A DNA stretch of 64,000 bases from Amoebophrya sp. A120. Its lineage: Eukaryota > Sar > Dinophyceae > Syndiniales > Amoebophryaceae. The notes under the pieces were generated by a model that saw only the letters and a program-made list of their open reading frames with translations, searched no databases and had not been told where the DNA came from. Positions within the stretch are counted from its first letter, which is position 1. Each line of letters opens with the position of its first letter. The stretch spans positions 349,760-413,759 of the forward strand of contig CAJINV010000021.1 of the NCBI GenBank assembly GCA_905178155.1, written 5' to 3'. This document shows, in pieces, positions 11,169-24,100 of the stretch. Position numbers and translations under genes: made by a program.

Positions 11169-12743
11169 AAATCGTTGCATCACCCATCCGTTGTTCATTC
11201 TTGCAGTTTAATGCCGCTTTGAGGAGGAAGTGGAAGCGTGATCGTAAAGACTTCCTGTGTGTCACGACTTCGTAATGTTGCAGTTCGCGTTTTCTGTAGC
11301 AAATGCCAGGATCGGACGAAAGTTGGAGAAGTTGTGTTGTTGCTATTGCCGTTGCGCTCTTGCTGTTGGATGGAGTTATTAAGAGCGAGAATTTGAATTT
11401 CTTCAGCAGCTGCCATGGTAATTATTCTGCTCTCGCTCTGCTGAAAAGTCTTAATTTAATTACAGTATTGAATACAACACCGATAATTACACATCGAGGA
11501 CTACTTTCAGTTCCAGCAGTTATGCCTGATCTATCTTGGACATAGACAAAAAGGGCGCTTGTTGTGGTTTTTAGGTCACGAGGAGGGAACCTCGGCGCCG
11601 GAGGAGAAGATCTAGCAGTCTAGTCGCACCACCTCCGCTCCTAAGGTCTTCACTACGACTAAACCGGAAGCATGTTCAACCAGAGGAGGTAGGAGACAGG
11701 AAATTTCCCTGTGATTTTTGCTGCGCACGTGGGCAGCCGCAGTGTGCTTTCTTCGGTCGCCTGGGCAGACGAGTGGTCGCAGCGCTGGTACGGTAGAGGA
11801 AAGGTGCCGCCGCGTGACTGTGAATCTCAACAGGGTTTTTCAGTGCTCGATAGGGTAGTCCAACAACCTCGTTGCGGGCCGGAGCTTAGTCGAAGCAGGA
11901 AAAATCGGTTCCTCTGCGAGCTGACTACATGGACGCATCTCTGGAAAGTCTCTTCTCGCTCGTCGACAGTGGCGCGCCGCAGTCTGGCATTGCTGGAGTC
12001 AATGTACTTATTTTTTGAACGAAACAATCAAAATTTTTTTAGACTGGGCTCGGACGTTTCACTTTTCGTTTTCTACGCCTTCGGTGATGGAACTGTACGC
12101 AGGATGATCGGCTTTAGCACTTTTCCAACAGCATGTACAATCTGCAGCGTCAGAGTTGGTAGAGTTGTCTAGTTCTTCACAGAAGCCCTCGATCCATGCT
12201 GTCTGAGGAGAAGATCTTTCAAAATTAATTTTGCGCGGTCTCGCAGCTCGATATTTTGATTTAGCAGTCAAGAGCATGAGCTGCTGGTGGTTCGTTGCGA
12301 CGTGTCAGCGCCTCTCCTACAGACGAAGATCTGCCGTGGCTTTACGTATTTCCAATTCATCCATTTCCATCATTTTTAACATCCAACATCTGGAGTTAAA
12401 ACAAAGCTCAAGCTGCGCTGATGCATTTTTTTACTTTGACGTTTGCCTTGAGTTTCGTTTCCAATTTGCAGTAGCCCTTTGCGAGTGCGTTAATAGTAGA
12501 CAAGAGTTTCCGAAGTCTTTGACTTCATATCGTTGTCTAGAAGTATACGTTTAAGTAGTACTTAGAGTTTGAGTTTCATGACACGAAATTTTGGTTCTGC
12601 CTGTGCATGTCTGTTTTTGGTCTGTGTCTTCACCAATCAAAATCTGTATTTCAAAAACTTATCGAAAGTTATAGTTGTGATTCGCCCACTTTCGCCGCAC
12701 ATTTGGATTTCGAAAGTTTGGCTTTGTTGCGCCGCATTATTTG
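11169..12743. other. Intergenic, no gene called
   Basis: Short frames exist, such as 11303–11545 with a hydrophobic run and 11711–12172. They lack plausible splice context or coding character, and no IE is present. It probably holds the 3' end of the preceding gene and the 5' region of the next. Confidence 0.4.
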
Positions 12744-15700
12744 ATGTGGGCCGATGCGGTTTGTCTGTTTGAAGGGCAGCATCTTCATCAGACGGAGCAT
12801 GTCGCGCGTTATACCCCAAGCATCAGGGAAGAACTTGTTCTCAACGAGAGAACTACACATCATCAAGAAACTAGTTCATCTTCGACCACGTCCGGTTTCT
12901 TTATTGCCAAGAACGAACATGAGCAAGCAGAAGAGCTTACAGCTCGTGATTTTTTCCATAGTACTGCTCTTCACAACATACAGGGCCCAGCTACAAGCGC
13001 AACGATCTCCGCAAAGCGACCACGTGAGCCAGAAGTTCTTAACGGCGCGGCCGCGCACCAGCAGGATCCCAGCAGCGTCGGCCTGAAACGCTTCCACAGC
13101 GACGCAGCTGCCAGTGCGGCCGGCGCCGCGGCTTCGTCGCCAGAAGGAACTACGAGCGGGGAGGCAGCGAAGCTCGACGACTTGCTTGGGCTCTCCGGTG
13201 CCGGTGGCTCGAGCTCTTCATCCAGTTTGTGCCCGACGCCCTTGCTACCAATCCAACATCAACCTGGAGGTGGCGCAGCTGGTTCATCTTCCGGGGCCGC
13301 TGGAGGGACGGGGGCAATAAACTACAACACGTCCTCCACCTCTCTGAACAATTTGGTGCTCGGCCCGATGGTAACTTCTGCCTCGGGAGGTGCGGCCGGC
13401 AAAGGTGCGTCTGCGTCCTCAGCTGCTCTGCAATATGGCGCGACCTGGAATTTCTCTGGTGGCAACAGGCCAGCCAGCAGCAGCCACGCCATATGGCCGG
13501 AACAGCCATCGCCCCCGGTCACCGCGAGCGCGCCAGGTACTTAGTATTTGTATCGGGATAGGCTGAAGATGAAGAGTTGTACATGATCAAATTTGTCCTC
13601 CGTTGCTTCTCCGTTCGCACTTGTATCTAATTGCATGCCACAACACATTCATCCTAAACAAGTGACACTTGCCTACCGTGGTTGTAATCGAGTAAACCTT
13701 GTAGGTATTCTTTCTACGATGTACGTGTACCGTTCTACTTCTAAATCTAAAGTAAAGTTAGTGGTACTTTGACTTTGAGTTCGACTTTCTACTCTTCCAG
13801 GTGGTACAAACACCGGTGGCGGGACGGGAACCAATAATCCGAGTCCGAATACGCAGCTAGCACAAATCTTCGCCGTTTTGATATGCACTGCAAAAGTATC
13901 GTATTAGTCTTTCAATCACGTCCCGATGACGATGAATGCTCTCAGGAACATCGAAGTGTTGCTTCCCATGCTGCGAGGTCGTAGGAGCAGAAAGAGAAGA
14001 TATCTGTCGTGCATGATTGCAATCGATGAAGCGCGAATACGATGAACTTTTGCCTATTGAAACAAAGGCGAAAATAAGCCAAGCGGAACAGCCGGTGCCG
14101 GAGGGGGCGGTGGACAGTCCTCCGCGAGTAGTTCGCCCGGGTCGGTGCTAGACAACCTCCTGAACAGTGTGAATGAAAACACCAAGCCTGCGGCCGCTGC
14201 TGGTACACTGAATCTCGGCGGATTGAACATCAAAGAGCAGCCCGTGGTGGCACAACCAGGAGCTGCAGCGCAGCAACCCCCTGCGCCCGCTCCAAACCGG
14301 CGCGCATATCCGCAAAACACAAACAGCGGCGGGGGGTTGTTGACAAATAATCCGGGGGCGGGGGCAGCGCCGCCAAATAATCATGCGGCGATGAATGGGA
14401 ATGCAAATGCAAATCCACTTGGGAATCTACTAAATCCCAATCTATGGACGACTGCGAACAACAACGGCGTTTCCAGTTCTTCATCCGCAAATAATGTCCA
14501 AAATGCAGATCCCGAGGACCCGGTGCAAGCGTTCCTTCAGACCCTTTCGGAGACGCAGAGAAGCGTGAGTCAGCAGCAGATATTAGGCGGAGGCTCGTCC
14601 CTGTTGGCGAACGCTAAAGGCGGAGTAGGCGCTGGAGGCATTCTCCCCACTTCGACAAACCCAGGAGCTGGAACAACAGCCGGCGTAATTAACATTCCAG
14701 GAGCCACTGCAACTGCGGGTGCCGCGCCATCATCATCATCAAGTGGTTCGATCTTTTCCGAGCCCCTCCAGACGGCCGGTCCAGGGAACTCGCAATTCCT
14801 TCGTCCCGCGGACCTCGAGCAGTTGTTTCGCATTTTCGTGCAACGCCGTTGCGCGAAGGGTAAGGGTGCGGGGAAGCCGAGTTTACCCAAGTTGAAGCAG
14901 GATTTTGTGCAGTTTGTGCACACGCTGAAGGGCAAGGCGGCAAGCAAGGGCATGGCGTTTTCCTTCGCCGCACCCGGAAGTGTAGGGGGCACCGGTGGAG
15001 GTGGTGTAGCATTCGCAGCTCCCGCCGGGAATATTAACGCAGCAGCGACCGGGTCCGGGAGTGCGGTATAATTTTCAATTTTGATTTGTGGTATAGTTCT
15101 TTCTTTGTCATGCGTTTTGGTCTTGCGTTTATTTTTGCTTCGTGTTGTTCATAAAAGTAGTTCTTCCCACCGATCTTCGAGCGTCGGCCGCCGTGTCCGT
15201 GCTTGTTGTACTTACATTCTCACAACTGATGATGCAATTTGTCACAACAGAGTGGAATTCAACACCATCTCGGTCATCTCCCTACTGGCGGAATAAAGGG
15301 TGGACCGCAAGACGGCCTGCGCTCGGCGTCCAGTCTTTCGCGAGTATTGTAGGAATCAATGGGAAAAGATAAGCAGACGATGCTCAACACAAGAATGAAA
15401 ATAAAGTTCAACTCTTTACATCAGATTGCTTGATGTGCTGCGTTACAAATAAAAAAGTAATTTATTTATGAAAAAAAAAAATCCAGTTCTTCGTCCCTCC
15501 CGTCGTCGATCAGGCCCAGAAAGACCTGCGCGAGAAGGAGCGGCTGGCGGATCAGAAGCTCAAAGAGGTGGACGCATTGCTCGCGGAAGTGAAGGCCCGC
15601 TCGGAGAAACTGGCAGAGCGCGAGCAGGCGGTGAATAGTACTGGAGTTGTATCTAGTACTTCGAGTAGCAGCAGTGGAGGGCCAGGCGGAGGTGGTGGTC

Positions 15701-18559
15701 CTACGGCTGTCAAAACCAGAGCAGACTTCGCGACTGATGAAGGTACTTACTTTTCATCTGAGTTGTGATGTTGTTCACACGCAGGCTGAGTGTTGTTGTT
15801 TTCCTTTCATTCGTTAACAGTAGGAGAAGATAGAGAGTAATCCATGATACACAAGGACACATGTACATCATCAAACTACAGAATATGAAGCCTACAAAGC
15901 CGCGCCAAACAAGTATTCTGCGAAAGACTGGGAGCAGTGGTGGTCGTGGGTGGCAGACGGCAACGCTCCAGCGCCCGGAGGTGTCATGTCTTGAATTTCA
16001 GCACGAAGAAACTGTTTTTCTTTTTGTAGCGGTTTGTCCGCCAGGAGGAGGTTTATGGAAGTGTCAGAATCGAAATTGACAAAATCGAAATGATTTGTCA
16101 TGCATAGGATGGTTTCCAGTTCGAACCCAGTTTCTAAGTGGCGCGTCACAAATGCTGGCGGTGCCTAAATCCAGTTTGTAATGCTGTTTAGGCAAAGAAG
16201 ACTGATTCCCTCATGCTGCTTTAGCAGCTCGAGCTATAACCCCAAACAGGCTTACAATCGGCCTCACTTGCCTGCTCTGCAACGAACGCAATTCGCGTCA
16301 TGCATTTCATGCACCACAAATTTTTCGATTTTGTCAATTTCGATCCTGACAGTTCCATAAGGTTCGCGCTCTTCGTATTAATGGATCTATAGTGAAGATT
16401 TTTTCCGTGCTCGTACTGCATCACAGTCCCACTTCAAAGCGTGTTCTTGAAGATGAGAGTGACGTGTCAATGATATGGTTGCGTGAAAGGAACACTTTCG
16501 GATCTTCAACAGGTCCACCGCAGCCGAGTACAGCTACAGGCGGCACCGTCCAGCAGAGCGCCGCAAGCTCCTCGACCGCCGCGCCCCCGAATCTTGCCGG
16601 CTTTCCGCACTTTCAGCCCCAGGCGTTTGGGGCGGCCACGAAGGGCAATTTCCACCCTCAGCCCACCGGGATGCTGCAGCATCTGCAGGCCAGCATGGGC
16701 GGCAAATTCTTCGCCCCGGGGAAGTTTGGAAGCAAAGGCGGCAAAGCGGGTCCGGGAGGTGCCGCAACCGCTGGAGCCGCACATCACATGCAGCAGCAAT
16801 TCAACCCTGCTGCACTCCCGAACTTCGGCGGTGGTGGTCCAGGTGCGCCTCACAAGGGCGGTCTGGGCGGGGGCTACAACAACCATCATCTGAAGGGCGG
16901 CATGATTCCAGCTCCAGGCTTGAACGGCATGGTACCTCCGAAAGGTGGGAAGAATTCTCACGATCACTTCACACCGAATCATCACATGCAACATCACGGG
17001 AAACCCGGAGGTCCACCCTACAAGGGAGCTGGTGCACCAGGGATGTTGCCGCAGCACCAAGGCGGAGGTCCTCCGCCCGGGATCATGCCTCATCTGAACG
17101 GAGCCGGTCCGCCGAGCGGTGGCAAACCCGGGGTAGGGGCTGCAACTAGCAACCCAACTGCTCAACATCTGCCGTTCGGCCACCAGCCACACGGTAGTAC
17201 TACCGGCGGCCCTGTGATGAACCAACAACGAAACAATACAGGAGGGTCTGGTGGTCCTGGCGCCGGTGTTGTAGCTGGTGCTCCTGGGAACAACAATGCT
17301 AGCAATAATTCGAGTAGCACAACGACCGGAGCTGGTGCGCCTTCTTCTACATCAAATAACGCCAGCGCGACGACCACAACTACACCCAAGGGGTCGTTTT
17401 TGAACAGCAAGGGATATGCAGCGTTCAACCCAAGCCCGGCGGTGGTCAACGGTGTCGGTCCTCCGGTGCATCATAGCAACATGCCGCTCGTCGGACCTCC
17501 AATGAACGGTGCGATGCCCATCCATCCGATCGGGGCGGGACCACCTCCTGGCATGGTCGGAGTCGGACCTCCCAACATGATACACCACCAGCATCAACCG
17601 ATGATGAATGGCGTTGGCCCGCCGGGGACGATGAATGGCGTTGTGCTAGGAACTGGACCTCATCAGCCTCCTCCCGTGCCTCCGGCCCCACCAGTACATC
17701 AAGCGCCACCTCCTCCGGAGCCGAAAAACAGTTTTCCCCCGGACCAAAACCCGTTTCCGGATCAGCAGCTGCTCCCCAGAAGCGACAGTGCCGCGAGCGA
17801 AAACAAAGAGAACAGCAGCCAGCAGATTCTCCCCGCTATCGCGACCGACATGGCGGCAGGAGGCTCCACAGCGCTTATCGCACAGAAAGAGGGAACTGGG
17901 GCATCATGTTTGTTGCATCATGCGAAATAAAGATGAACAATAAGTTTTTATAATGCTGCATCCAGGGTGGGTCTATAACTATATCTTTTTCTTTCTGCAG
18001 GGATCCAAAGTCCAATAACACTCAATCTACCTCCTGCATGTTGCAGTGTTTTGAATGTAGGCAACATGATCTAAGACAAGAACTTGATGCTCTAGTACAA
18101 CCTTTTTCCCGCACCATACTCCTATCTGTGTTAAAAAGCGTTCATGGAAACAGTAACAGCACTGCTAACGTTCTCCCTGCGGCTGCGAACCATGTGAAAG
18201 ACTCGGGGATCGCGATTGACGTGCGGAAGCCGCTGAGTATCAATCTAAGAACGAACGTTTGCGCCCCCGCGGCTGGAGAGAACAAGGAAAACGCTGATCC
18301 TGTTGGTGTTCTTGACAAGGAGAATCAACAACCCGGGATCGTCGATGCTCAAGCTGGTGCGGAGACTAAGCCTGATACAACTGCCGGAAAATCAGCAGAG
18401 CAACTGGCGCAGGAAGAACAGGAGCGGAAATTTCAAGAAATTTTGGTTGGCACATAAGATCAAACTGTTATTGACTTATTACCTACTTCATCAAAACTGC
18501 AGGAGCTGAAGCGAGCATGCAATAACTCCAGGAATAATAAAACACCACCAGACAATTGA
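12744..18559 (+). CDS. Gly/Ala/Pro/Asn-rich low-complexity protein, multi-exon
   Basis: Inferred exons: 12744–13536, 13801–13881, 14062–15065, 15487–15742, 15882–15982, 16030–16053, 16365–about 17907, about 18001–18445 and 18503–18559 (TGA). Canonical GT–AG introns alternate with two IEs (13882–14056 family B; 16054–16359 family C). Exon 6 is only 24 nt. Ordered parts are a helical segment at about 14815–14945, a coiled-coil-like stretch after VVDQAQKDLREKERLADQK, and a Trp-rich patch KYSAKDWEQWWSWVADG followed by FVRQEEVRALRING. The rest is Gly/Pro/His/Asn-rich and may be disordered. No known domain is recognised. Uncertain points: the start codon, the join at 13881/14062 (one base off the TSD) and the intron between 17907 and about 18140, whose phases I could not reconcile. 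Confidence 0.6.
13882..14056. mobile_element. Introner element, family B, degenerate right end
   Basis: 175 bp. The left end is TATGCACTGCAAAAGTATCG; the right end ATACGATGAACTTTTGCCTA has small changes. Repeat TTGA at 13878–13881 and 14057–14060. Frame needs a splice one base beyond the repeat (resume at 14062), so the exact junction is uncertain. Confidence 0.7.
16054..16359. mobile_element. Introner element, family C, can be read as GT–AG
   Basis: 306 bp, TIRs TATGGAAGTGTCAGAATCGA and TTTCGATCCTGACAGTTCCATA. Perfect TSD AGGTT at 16049–16053 and 16360–16364. Because the TSD contains AGGT, sliding the junction gives a canonical intron starting GTTTATGG and ending CCATAAG with no change to the mRNA. 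The exon upstream is 24 nt. Confidence 0.92.
16383..16505 (+). repeat. Direct repeat GGATCT bounding a 117-bp in-frame segment
   Basis: GGATCT occurs at 16383–16388 and 16500–16505 inside the 12744 gene. The segment between is AT-richer than its surroundings and open in frame. It may be exon, or a short repeat-bounded intron whose removal would join RINGS to STGPPQPS. No TIRs are evident. Confidence 0.35.
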
Positions 18560-21147
18560 CTCGTCTGTCGGAAGTAATCACACCAATTTGCAAAACTTAT
18601 TTTTAAGGTCTCGGATGAACTTATTTTCATTTTTCACGGTTGTAAGCTTAAGCTTTAAGCTTATCCAATTCGACACGACTATGGTTTTCAGATAACTCCT
18701 CGTCAAATACAACTATAAAAACGAACGAAAATAGATCCCCTCGCTCGAGAGAGAACTACCTCTATGCACCTGTACACAAGAAAAATCCATACAATGCAGC
18801 TCGAGCGGAGGGACTCTGTAGAGTAGTGACTGAAAATATTAAATGGACTCAGTCATTTTTTCACGTGATTCCTCCCCTCCTAGAGTCAATCAAACAACTT
18901 TCGTCCTCGTCGGCTAGCAGCTTCGACAGTCGTTGCTCTTGCTTTCCGCCAACCACAATTCGAATATATCCGTTTTAAAGTCTAGTACTCATAGAGTCCT
19001 CGAGGTGGAGACCAACAGTTGCAGTTCCGTACTGCAAGAGCTGCAGAAGACTTTTTTATTGCTGGATGAAATTTGACGTCAACGTGCTGAATGAACGAAT
19101 TTTTTCCCAAGAAAATTTTTTACTTGCGCCTGAACTTAATCCCGGGGCGTTCTTCTTGTGCCTAATTCCTAGTGCCTGTAGACAATGAGCAATCTTCCAA
19201 TTGCTCAGCAGGCAACAAAAATGTATCGTAAAAAATGAATACGTTTTTTGATAGTTTGCAACTCTTGTATTTTTTCGTCTTCCTCGTCGGTGGCGTGGGG
19301 TGGAAAACGAGAAATGAAATGTAGCCTAGCTTCTGCAAAACCAAAATTTATAGAATTACCAGCTTGTAGTTCGTCATCCGCAGCTTCGTGCGTTGCTAGC
19401 GGAACAACAGTCACAGGGGACTTCTGCAGCGGAAAAATCATGAACAAGTCTTCATCAATGACCACGGCTTCTAGTGTCTAGCGCAAGACGAGGACTTTCA
19501 ACGAAGAAGAAGCCAGCTACGAATATTTCGATTTCCTCTTCCATGTTGACCGGGGCGGTTCATTCTTGATGCCCTCGCACCGCGAAATAAAATCTCACTT
19601 GCCTACAACGCCCTGCTGGTACGTATGTGGAATAGATGACAATAGCGTATGTATAGCTATAGGGCGGGCGGACCACCGGAGGTACGCGGGATGGTAGTAG
19701 AATGCGATGCAGGTTTTAGGCGTAAGGATTTCTACACTTCTGAACAAGGACAAAATTTCTGCCCCACTTGGAGCGCAGGTCTGGCGGGAACAAGATAAAT
19801 CATTGATGACGATGTGTATGTGTAGGTCGATAGAAGCACCACCTCCTAGAGGGGGACAACATGATCGTGTTGGAAATAGTGTGAAGTTACAACGTAGCAG
19901 AACAGTAAGTAAGAAATGGTATAATAATAATTATGAACAAGTACCGTAGGTATTGATCAAGTTAAACAACAAGCATACCCATACGGCCAATGCAGCTGAC
20001 AGCGAAAGGGTCGGTGCAGCTTTCAAAACTGTCACAAGCAACTCCGACAAGCGAATTTCACCACACCAAAGAACAAGGCGCTGGGTACGAGCGTGCTGAT
20101 GTGTAATGAGAATGAAGAACGTGCCAAAACCAAAAGTTATCCACTGCAGCAGTCACGAAGAAATCATGATCTGTAAAGTCACAAGAGAACTACAATCTTG
20201 AAAAAGATAAGGAAGGCGAGGCCCTGTTTTTTGTTGGAACTTCTCGAGAAGCATCAAACGACTTGCACCGTTTGTCTTCTTTTTCGTTCTTGTTTCATCT
20301 GGCATTTTTCTTGCTGCAGCATGGTTGCAACGTTTTTCGTAAAGCGAAGATCAGTTGGAATTCATGTCATCGTCTCCAACGCACGAAATTTTCACTGGAT
20401 GGCTTCAAGAAGATCGTCAGAATCATGATGCCTTCAACAGGCTATGAGCACCAGGTGGATCTTTCTACATCTGAGATTTTCAGCTTTATTCCGGGGCGCT
20501 CGAAGAAAGATAGACGGGGACAATACAGTGAGCAGTATGTCGTGTATGAGATGTTGTTGTCGACCTCGACGAGCACCATGAGGTAGAGATGCAGAGTAGT
20601 GCAAGAACATGAAAAGAAAAAATCGTGAAGATTGATTGCAGTTTCTGGTCGAGAAAAGTTGATCAGTCGTCGTATGTTTCTCCTTCATTTCGATCATTTT
20701 GGTTCTTTGGGGGAAGTTCAAGTTGTCTCTTTCGATTTCAGTGTCGGTCTGCATGTCGTGGTGGTCCTGCTTGTCGATGAGGATACATTATGCACTCGCT
20801 CATCGTAGTTCGTATGTCGTCGTTTAAGTAGTGCTCTCTCTTGATGAACTTTTTGACCTGTTTGATTCGCTTTTCGGAATCGGAATTCATTGGAGCCGCT
20901 CCAAGAACTTCATTCTGATATTATGTGATGTCCAATAGTACAGAAGTAGAGACAAAGTGGTAGGCATACAAAACTGTTGCGAGAAATCATTGAAGTGTCA
21001 ACATCGGTGTATCCGCTGGTGAGGAAGAAGATATATTAGGAGCCTTTTAAGGTACCTACCTGCAGGAGCGTCGCGCGCTTGGAAGATGCCTCTTGTATAG
21101 AAATAGAATAGCATCGGAAATAAGTACAAGCAGGTGGAGCTGCAGCT
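18560..21147. other. Long intergenic region
   Basis: About 2.6 kb with no IE and no supported gene. Short frames such as 20263–20586 (+, hydrophobic N terminus) and 19205–19465 (−) cannot be tied to splice sites. The repeated AAGCTTAAGCTTTAAGCTTA near 18647–18662 is a minor local palindrome. Confidence 0.4.
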
Positions 21148-24100
21148 ATGTCTCTGTCTCCCGGGCGTGCCGCCCGTGGAGACCATGACCAACTCCGAGA
21201 CCAGGTCGACCGGGCCACGGTACACTTGAAGACCAATCCGGATACCACCTTCTACAAAATCTCCGACCACCAGAGCGGCACCGATGGGTTGCAGAAAAAA
21301 CGCACCTGGAAACCGCGGCGGAGAAAGGTAAAAGAATATTTCAGAGCATAGCATGCATCGATGTCGATCTCGCTGCTTGGATGGCAGCTAGAAGAAGGGA
21401 AGAACAGCAGGAGGAGCGAGTTTTGAAGTTGCATGTTGGAATAAACAAGAAGGTAACTGAAACTGATACGAATTTTGAAAACCAAAATGAAATCTCCTTC
21501 GATAATATTAATTTAGGTCCGCGCCGCCTACCGTGTGCCTTCGGAATACGACGACACGGTGCCTTATGGATGTGTCAGGTTTGAAATCGTCAAAGTTGAA
21601 ATAGTTTGTCATGCATAAAACGGATACCAGTTAGACCTGCAGTGTGTAGTCGGTGCATGGTAAATTTACCCGGTCCTGGAAGCGAGTCTGTCATGCGGTT
21701 TAGGGCAAAAGAGCTGCCTTCTGTCATGCTAGTTAGCAGTCCAACTTTTGACCCTTGCCAGGACTATAAACTGCCTCCCGTGGGTCCTCTGCAATAGAGT
21801 CACTTTTTGTGCCGCAGTTTCTGCATTACAAATTATTTCAACTTTGACGATTTCAAACCTGACGCTTCCATATCCCTGATTGGGCCTCCTGGCAGCAGAA
21901 TTTTGCCAACAAGGCGGAGCTATGCATTGCAAAAGTATCGTAGTAGTATAAATCGCATGACAAATTAGCCCAGCAAGACAAACGGAATTTGTCATGCTGA
22001 TTTGGCTTGGAAACGGGATTTGTAATGCATGACTGCGATTAGTACGACTACGAGTACGATACTTTTGCACAGAATAGGAGCACGCCGCGGTTTCCATCCA
22101 GGCGGGCCTGATTGCGCAGGAGGCCTGGGAGGCCAGCATGCTGTCGACGACGGAAGAGGAAGAGGATGTGTACTACGGAAACCGACAGGATTTCAGTCAC
22201 ATGTTCCAGGAGAACCGGGTGGTCGGCCGACGAAGGTCCGGCGACCAGCCCGTGGATGACTACACCTATGAACAAGAACGGGCGGCTGGACCACGTCGGG
22301 CCCCCCGCGGCCCCGAAGAGTTTACTCGGAAGTACAAATCCGAAGGCCGCGCGCCGAGTCGGGAAGGAAGAAGTGGCGCCAGAGCGCCGAGTCGCGAGGG
22401 CGGCAATCGGCGGGAGTCGAACAGCCGCGACGGCAGAAGGCGGGGTGGACGGGAATTCAGCCAAGAGCCGGAAGCGTATGGACCAAGAGGCGCGGATCAC
22501 AAATTGCAGGACGCGGCGCGGTCACCACAAGGCGGCACACGGGGAAGCGGGCGCAGTGGTGGTGGGGGACAACATCATCCACCACAAGACCAAACAAGTG
22601 GTGGTCCCCCCCCGGACCAATCACCAGCTGGCGCGCCCGCAGGCTCGCACCGAAGTGGCAGCAGTCCGCGGGAACGAAGAGGCGATCGTGAGCACGGCTC
22701 AAGTCCGCACGGGTCGGAGGGCCGACGGGGAAGAAGTCAGGACCCGCACGGCGCAGCAGGAGATGACCGTCATGATCGCGCATCGAGAAGAGGCCGCAGC
22801 GGCGAGCCGCACGAGGATCGCGGCGGCAGTCGCGGACGGGGCGGCGGACACGGACAGCAGCACAGTCAGCCGCGAGGTCAGGGACACCAGCAGCACCCGG
22901 GCGGTCCCGGTCCGCCCCCCTTGTCGCCCCAACAACAGCTCGGGAGCCGCAGTCCGCAGCGGGGCACCCGCGGGGGTGGCGCAAGACAACAACTCGCCAG
23001 TCCGCCCTCCGCCATGAAACAGTCCTACAACAACGGCATGGGGAGTCGCGGCGCGGGCGCCTCACCGAAAAAGGTTTCCTTGTTTGACAGTGGCGGGAGC
23101 CCGACCGCGACGACCAAAAAGTCCTACGCTCCGCCCAAGGATCCGGAAGAAAGGAAAGCGTGGGAAGAGGAGAAACAGTACCAGAACCGGTATGGAAGCG
23201 TCAGGTTTGAAATCGTCAAAGTTGAAATAGTTTGTCATGCTCATGCATAAAGTGCAGCCCTCAAAGTGCCTGTCTTGCAACGTAGGCAAGTGTTGAGGCA
23301 GATTGTAAGCCTGTTGAGGGGTAGAAACTACTGAGCTGCTAACGTAGCACGATTCCTTACCCAAACAGCATGACAAACTGGATTTTGGTTCTACCCAAAT
23401 TTGTCATGCGCCACTTACAAACTGGGCCACAACTTTCATCCATTTTATGCATTGCAAGTTAATATTCGAACATTGTCGATTTCAATCCTGACACTCCCAT
23501 AACCGGCGGGCCTCGGTCATGGAGCATCCGGAGATGGTGAAGGCGCGCGCTATCAAATGTAAAAATGTCTGGGTCTGGAAGAATGCAACTTGTCATGCTA
23601 AATCTGAAGCATGCAAAAATGAAAATCTGTGTTGCATGATTGCCAAAAGTCGTCAGGTTTTGACCAAGTCGGGAGGGAGTTTCTCATGCAGAATAGGCAT
23701 GAGAGAGATCGCGCAGAATCTGTCATGTTAGGTCCTGCATTCCAGACCTCATGGGTCATGGAAAAGCTGCATGACAGATCGCGCATTCTTCCAGACCCAG
23801 ACATATCTGCAGTTGATACGCGCGGACCTGATGCAATTCGTTATGCACAGCGACACGCAGGACATGCACGAAGTCCAGCAGCGGTTCGAGGAGTTCACCG
23901 ATTTTTTGACAAGACAAGCCTTCGATCGCTGGAACGTATCAGAAGGACAGAAAGCGGTGCTGAACCAAAATAACGTCAGGTATATATTTTCTTGAATCGG
24001 GTCAAGAAGTAAACGTAAAGTACTTTCTTTCATAATTTTCGAAGAGGATGAGGACTTTCCCCGCCGGCCTGCTGCCAAGAAGAAAACTTAAAGTATGTAG

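Noticed and set aside
16506-17228. 240-codon − strand open frame
   Set aside because: It is the antisense shadow of the Gly/Pro/His-rich exon of the 12744 gene.
19205-19465. 86-codon − strand frame with plausible composition
   Set aside because: It would be the only − strand gene in the window and no further exon could be found.
20263-20586. Possible small + strand gene with a hydrophobic N terminus
   Set aside because: No splice context, no neighbours in frame, and no recognisable feature beyond the hydrophobic run.
22457-23065. 202-codon − strand frame and a second + frame at 22112–23017
   Set aside because: Both are shadows of the Arg/Ser-rich exon 4 of the coiled-coil gene; only the 22138 frame joins to flanking exons through TSD-defined junctions.
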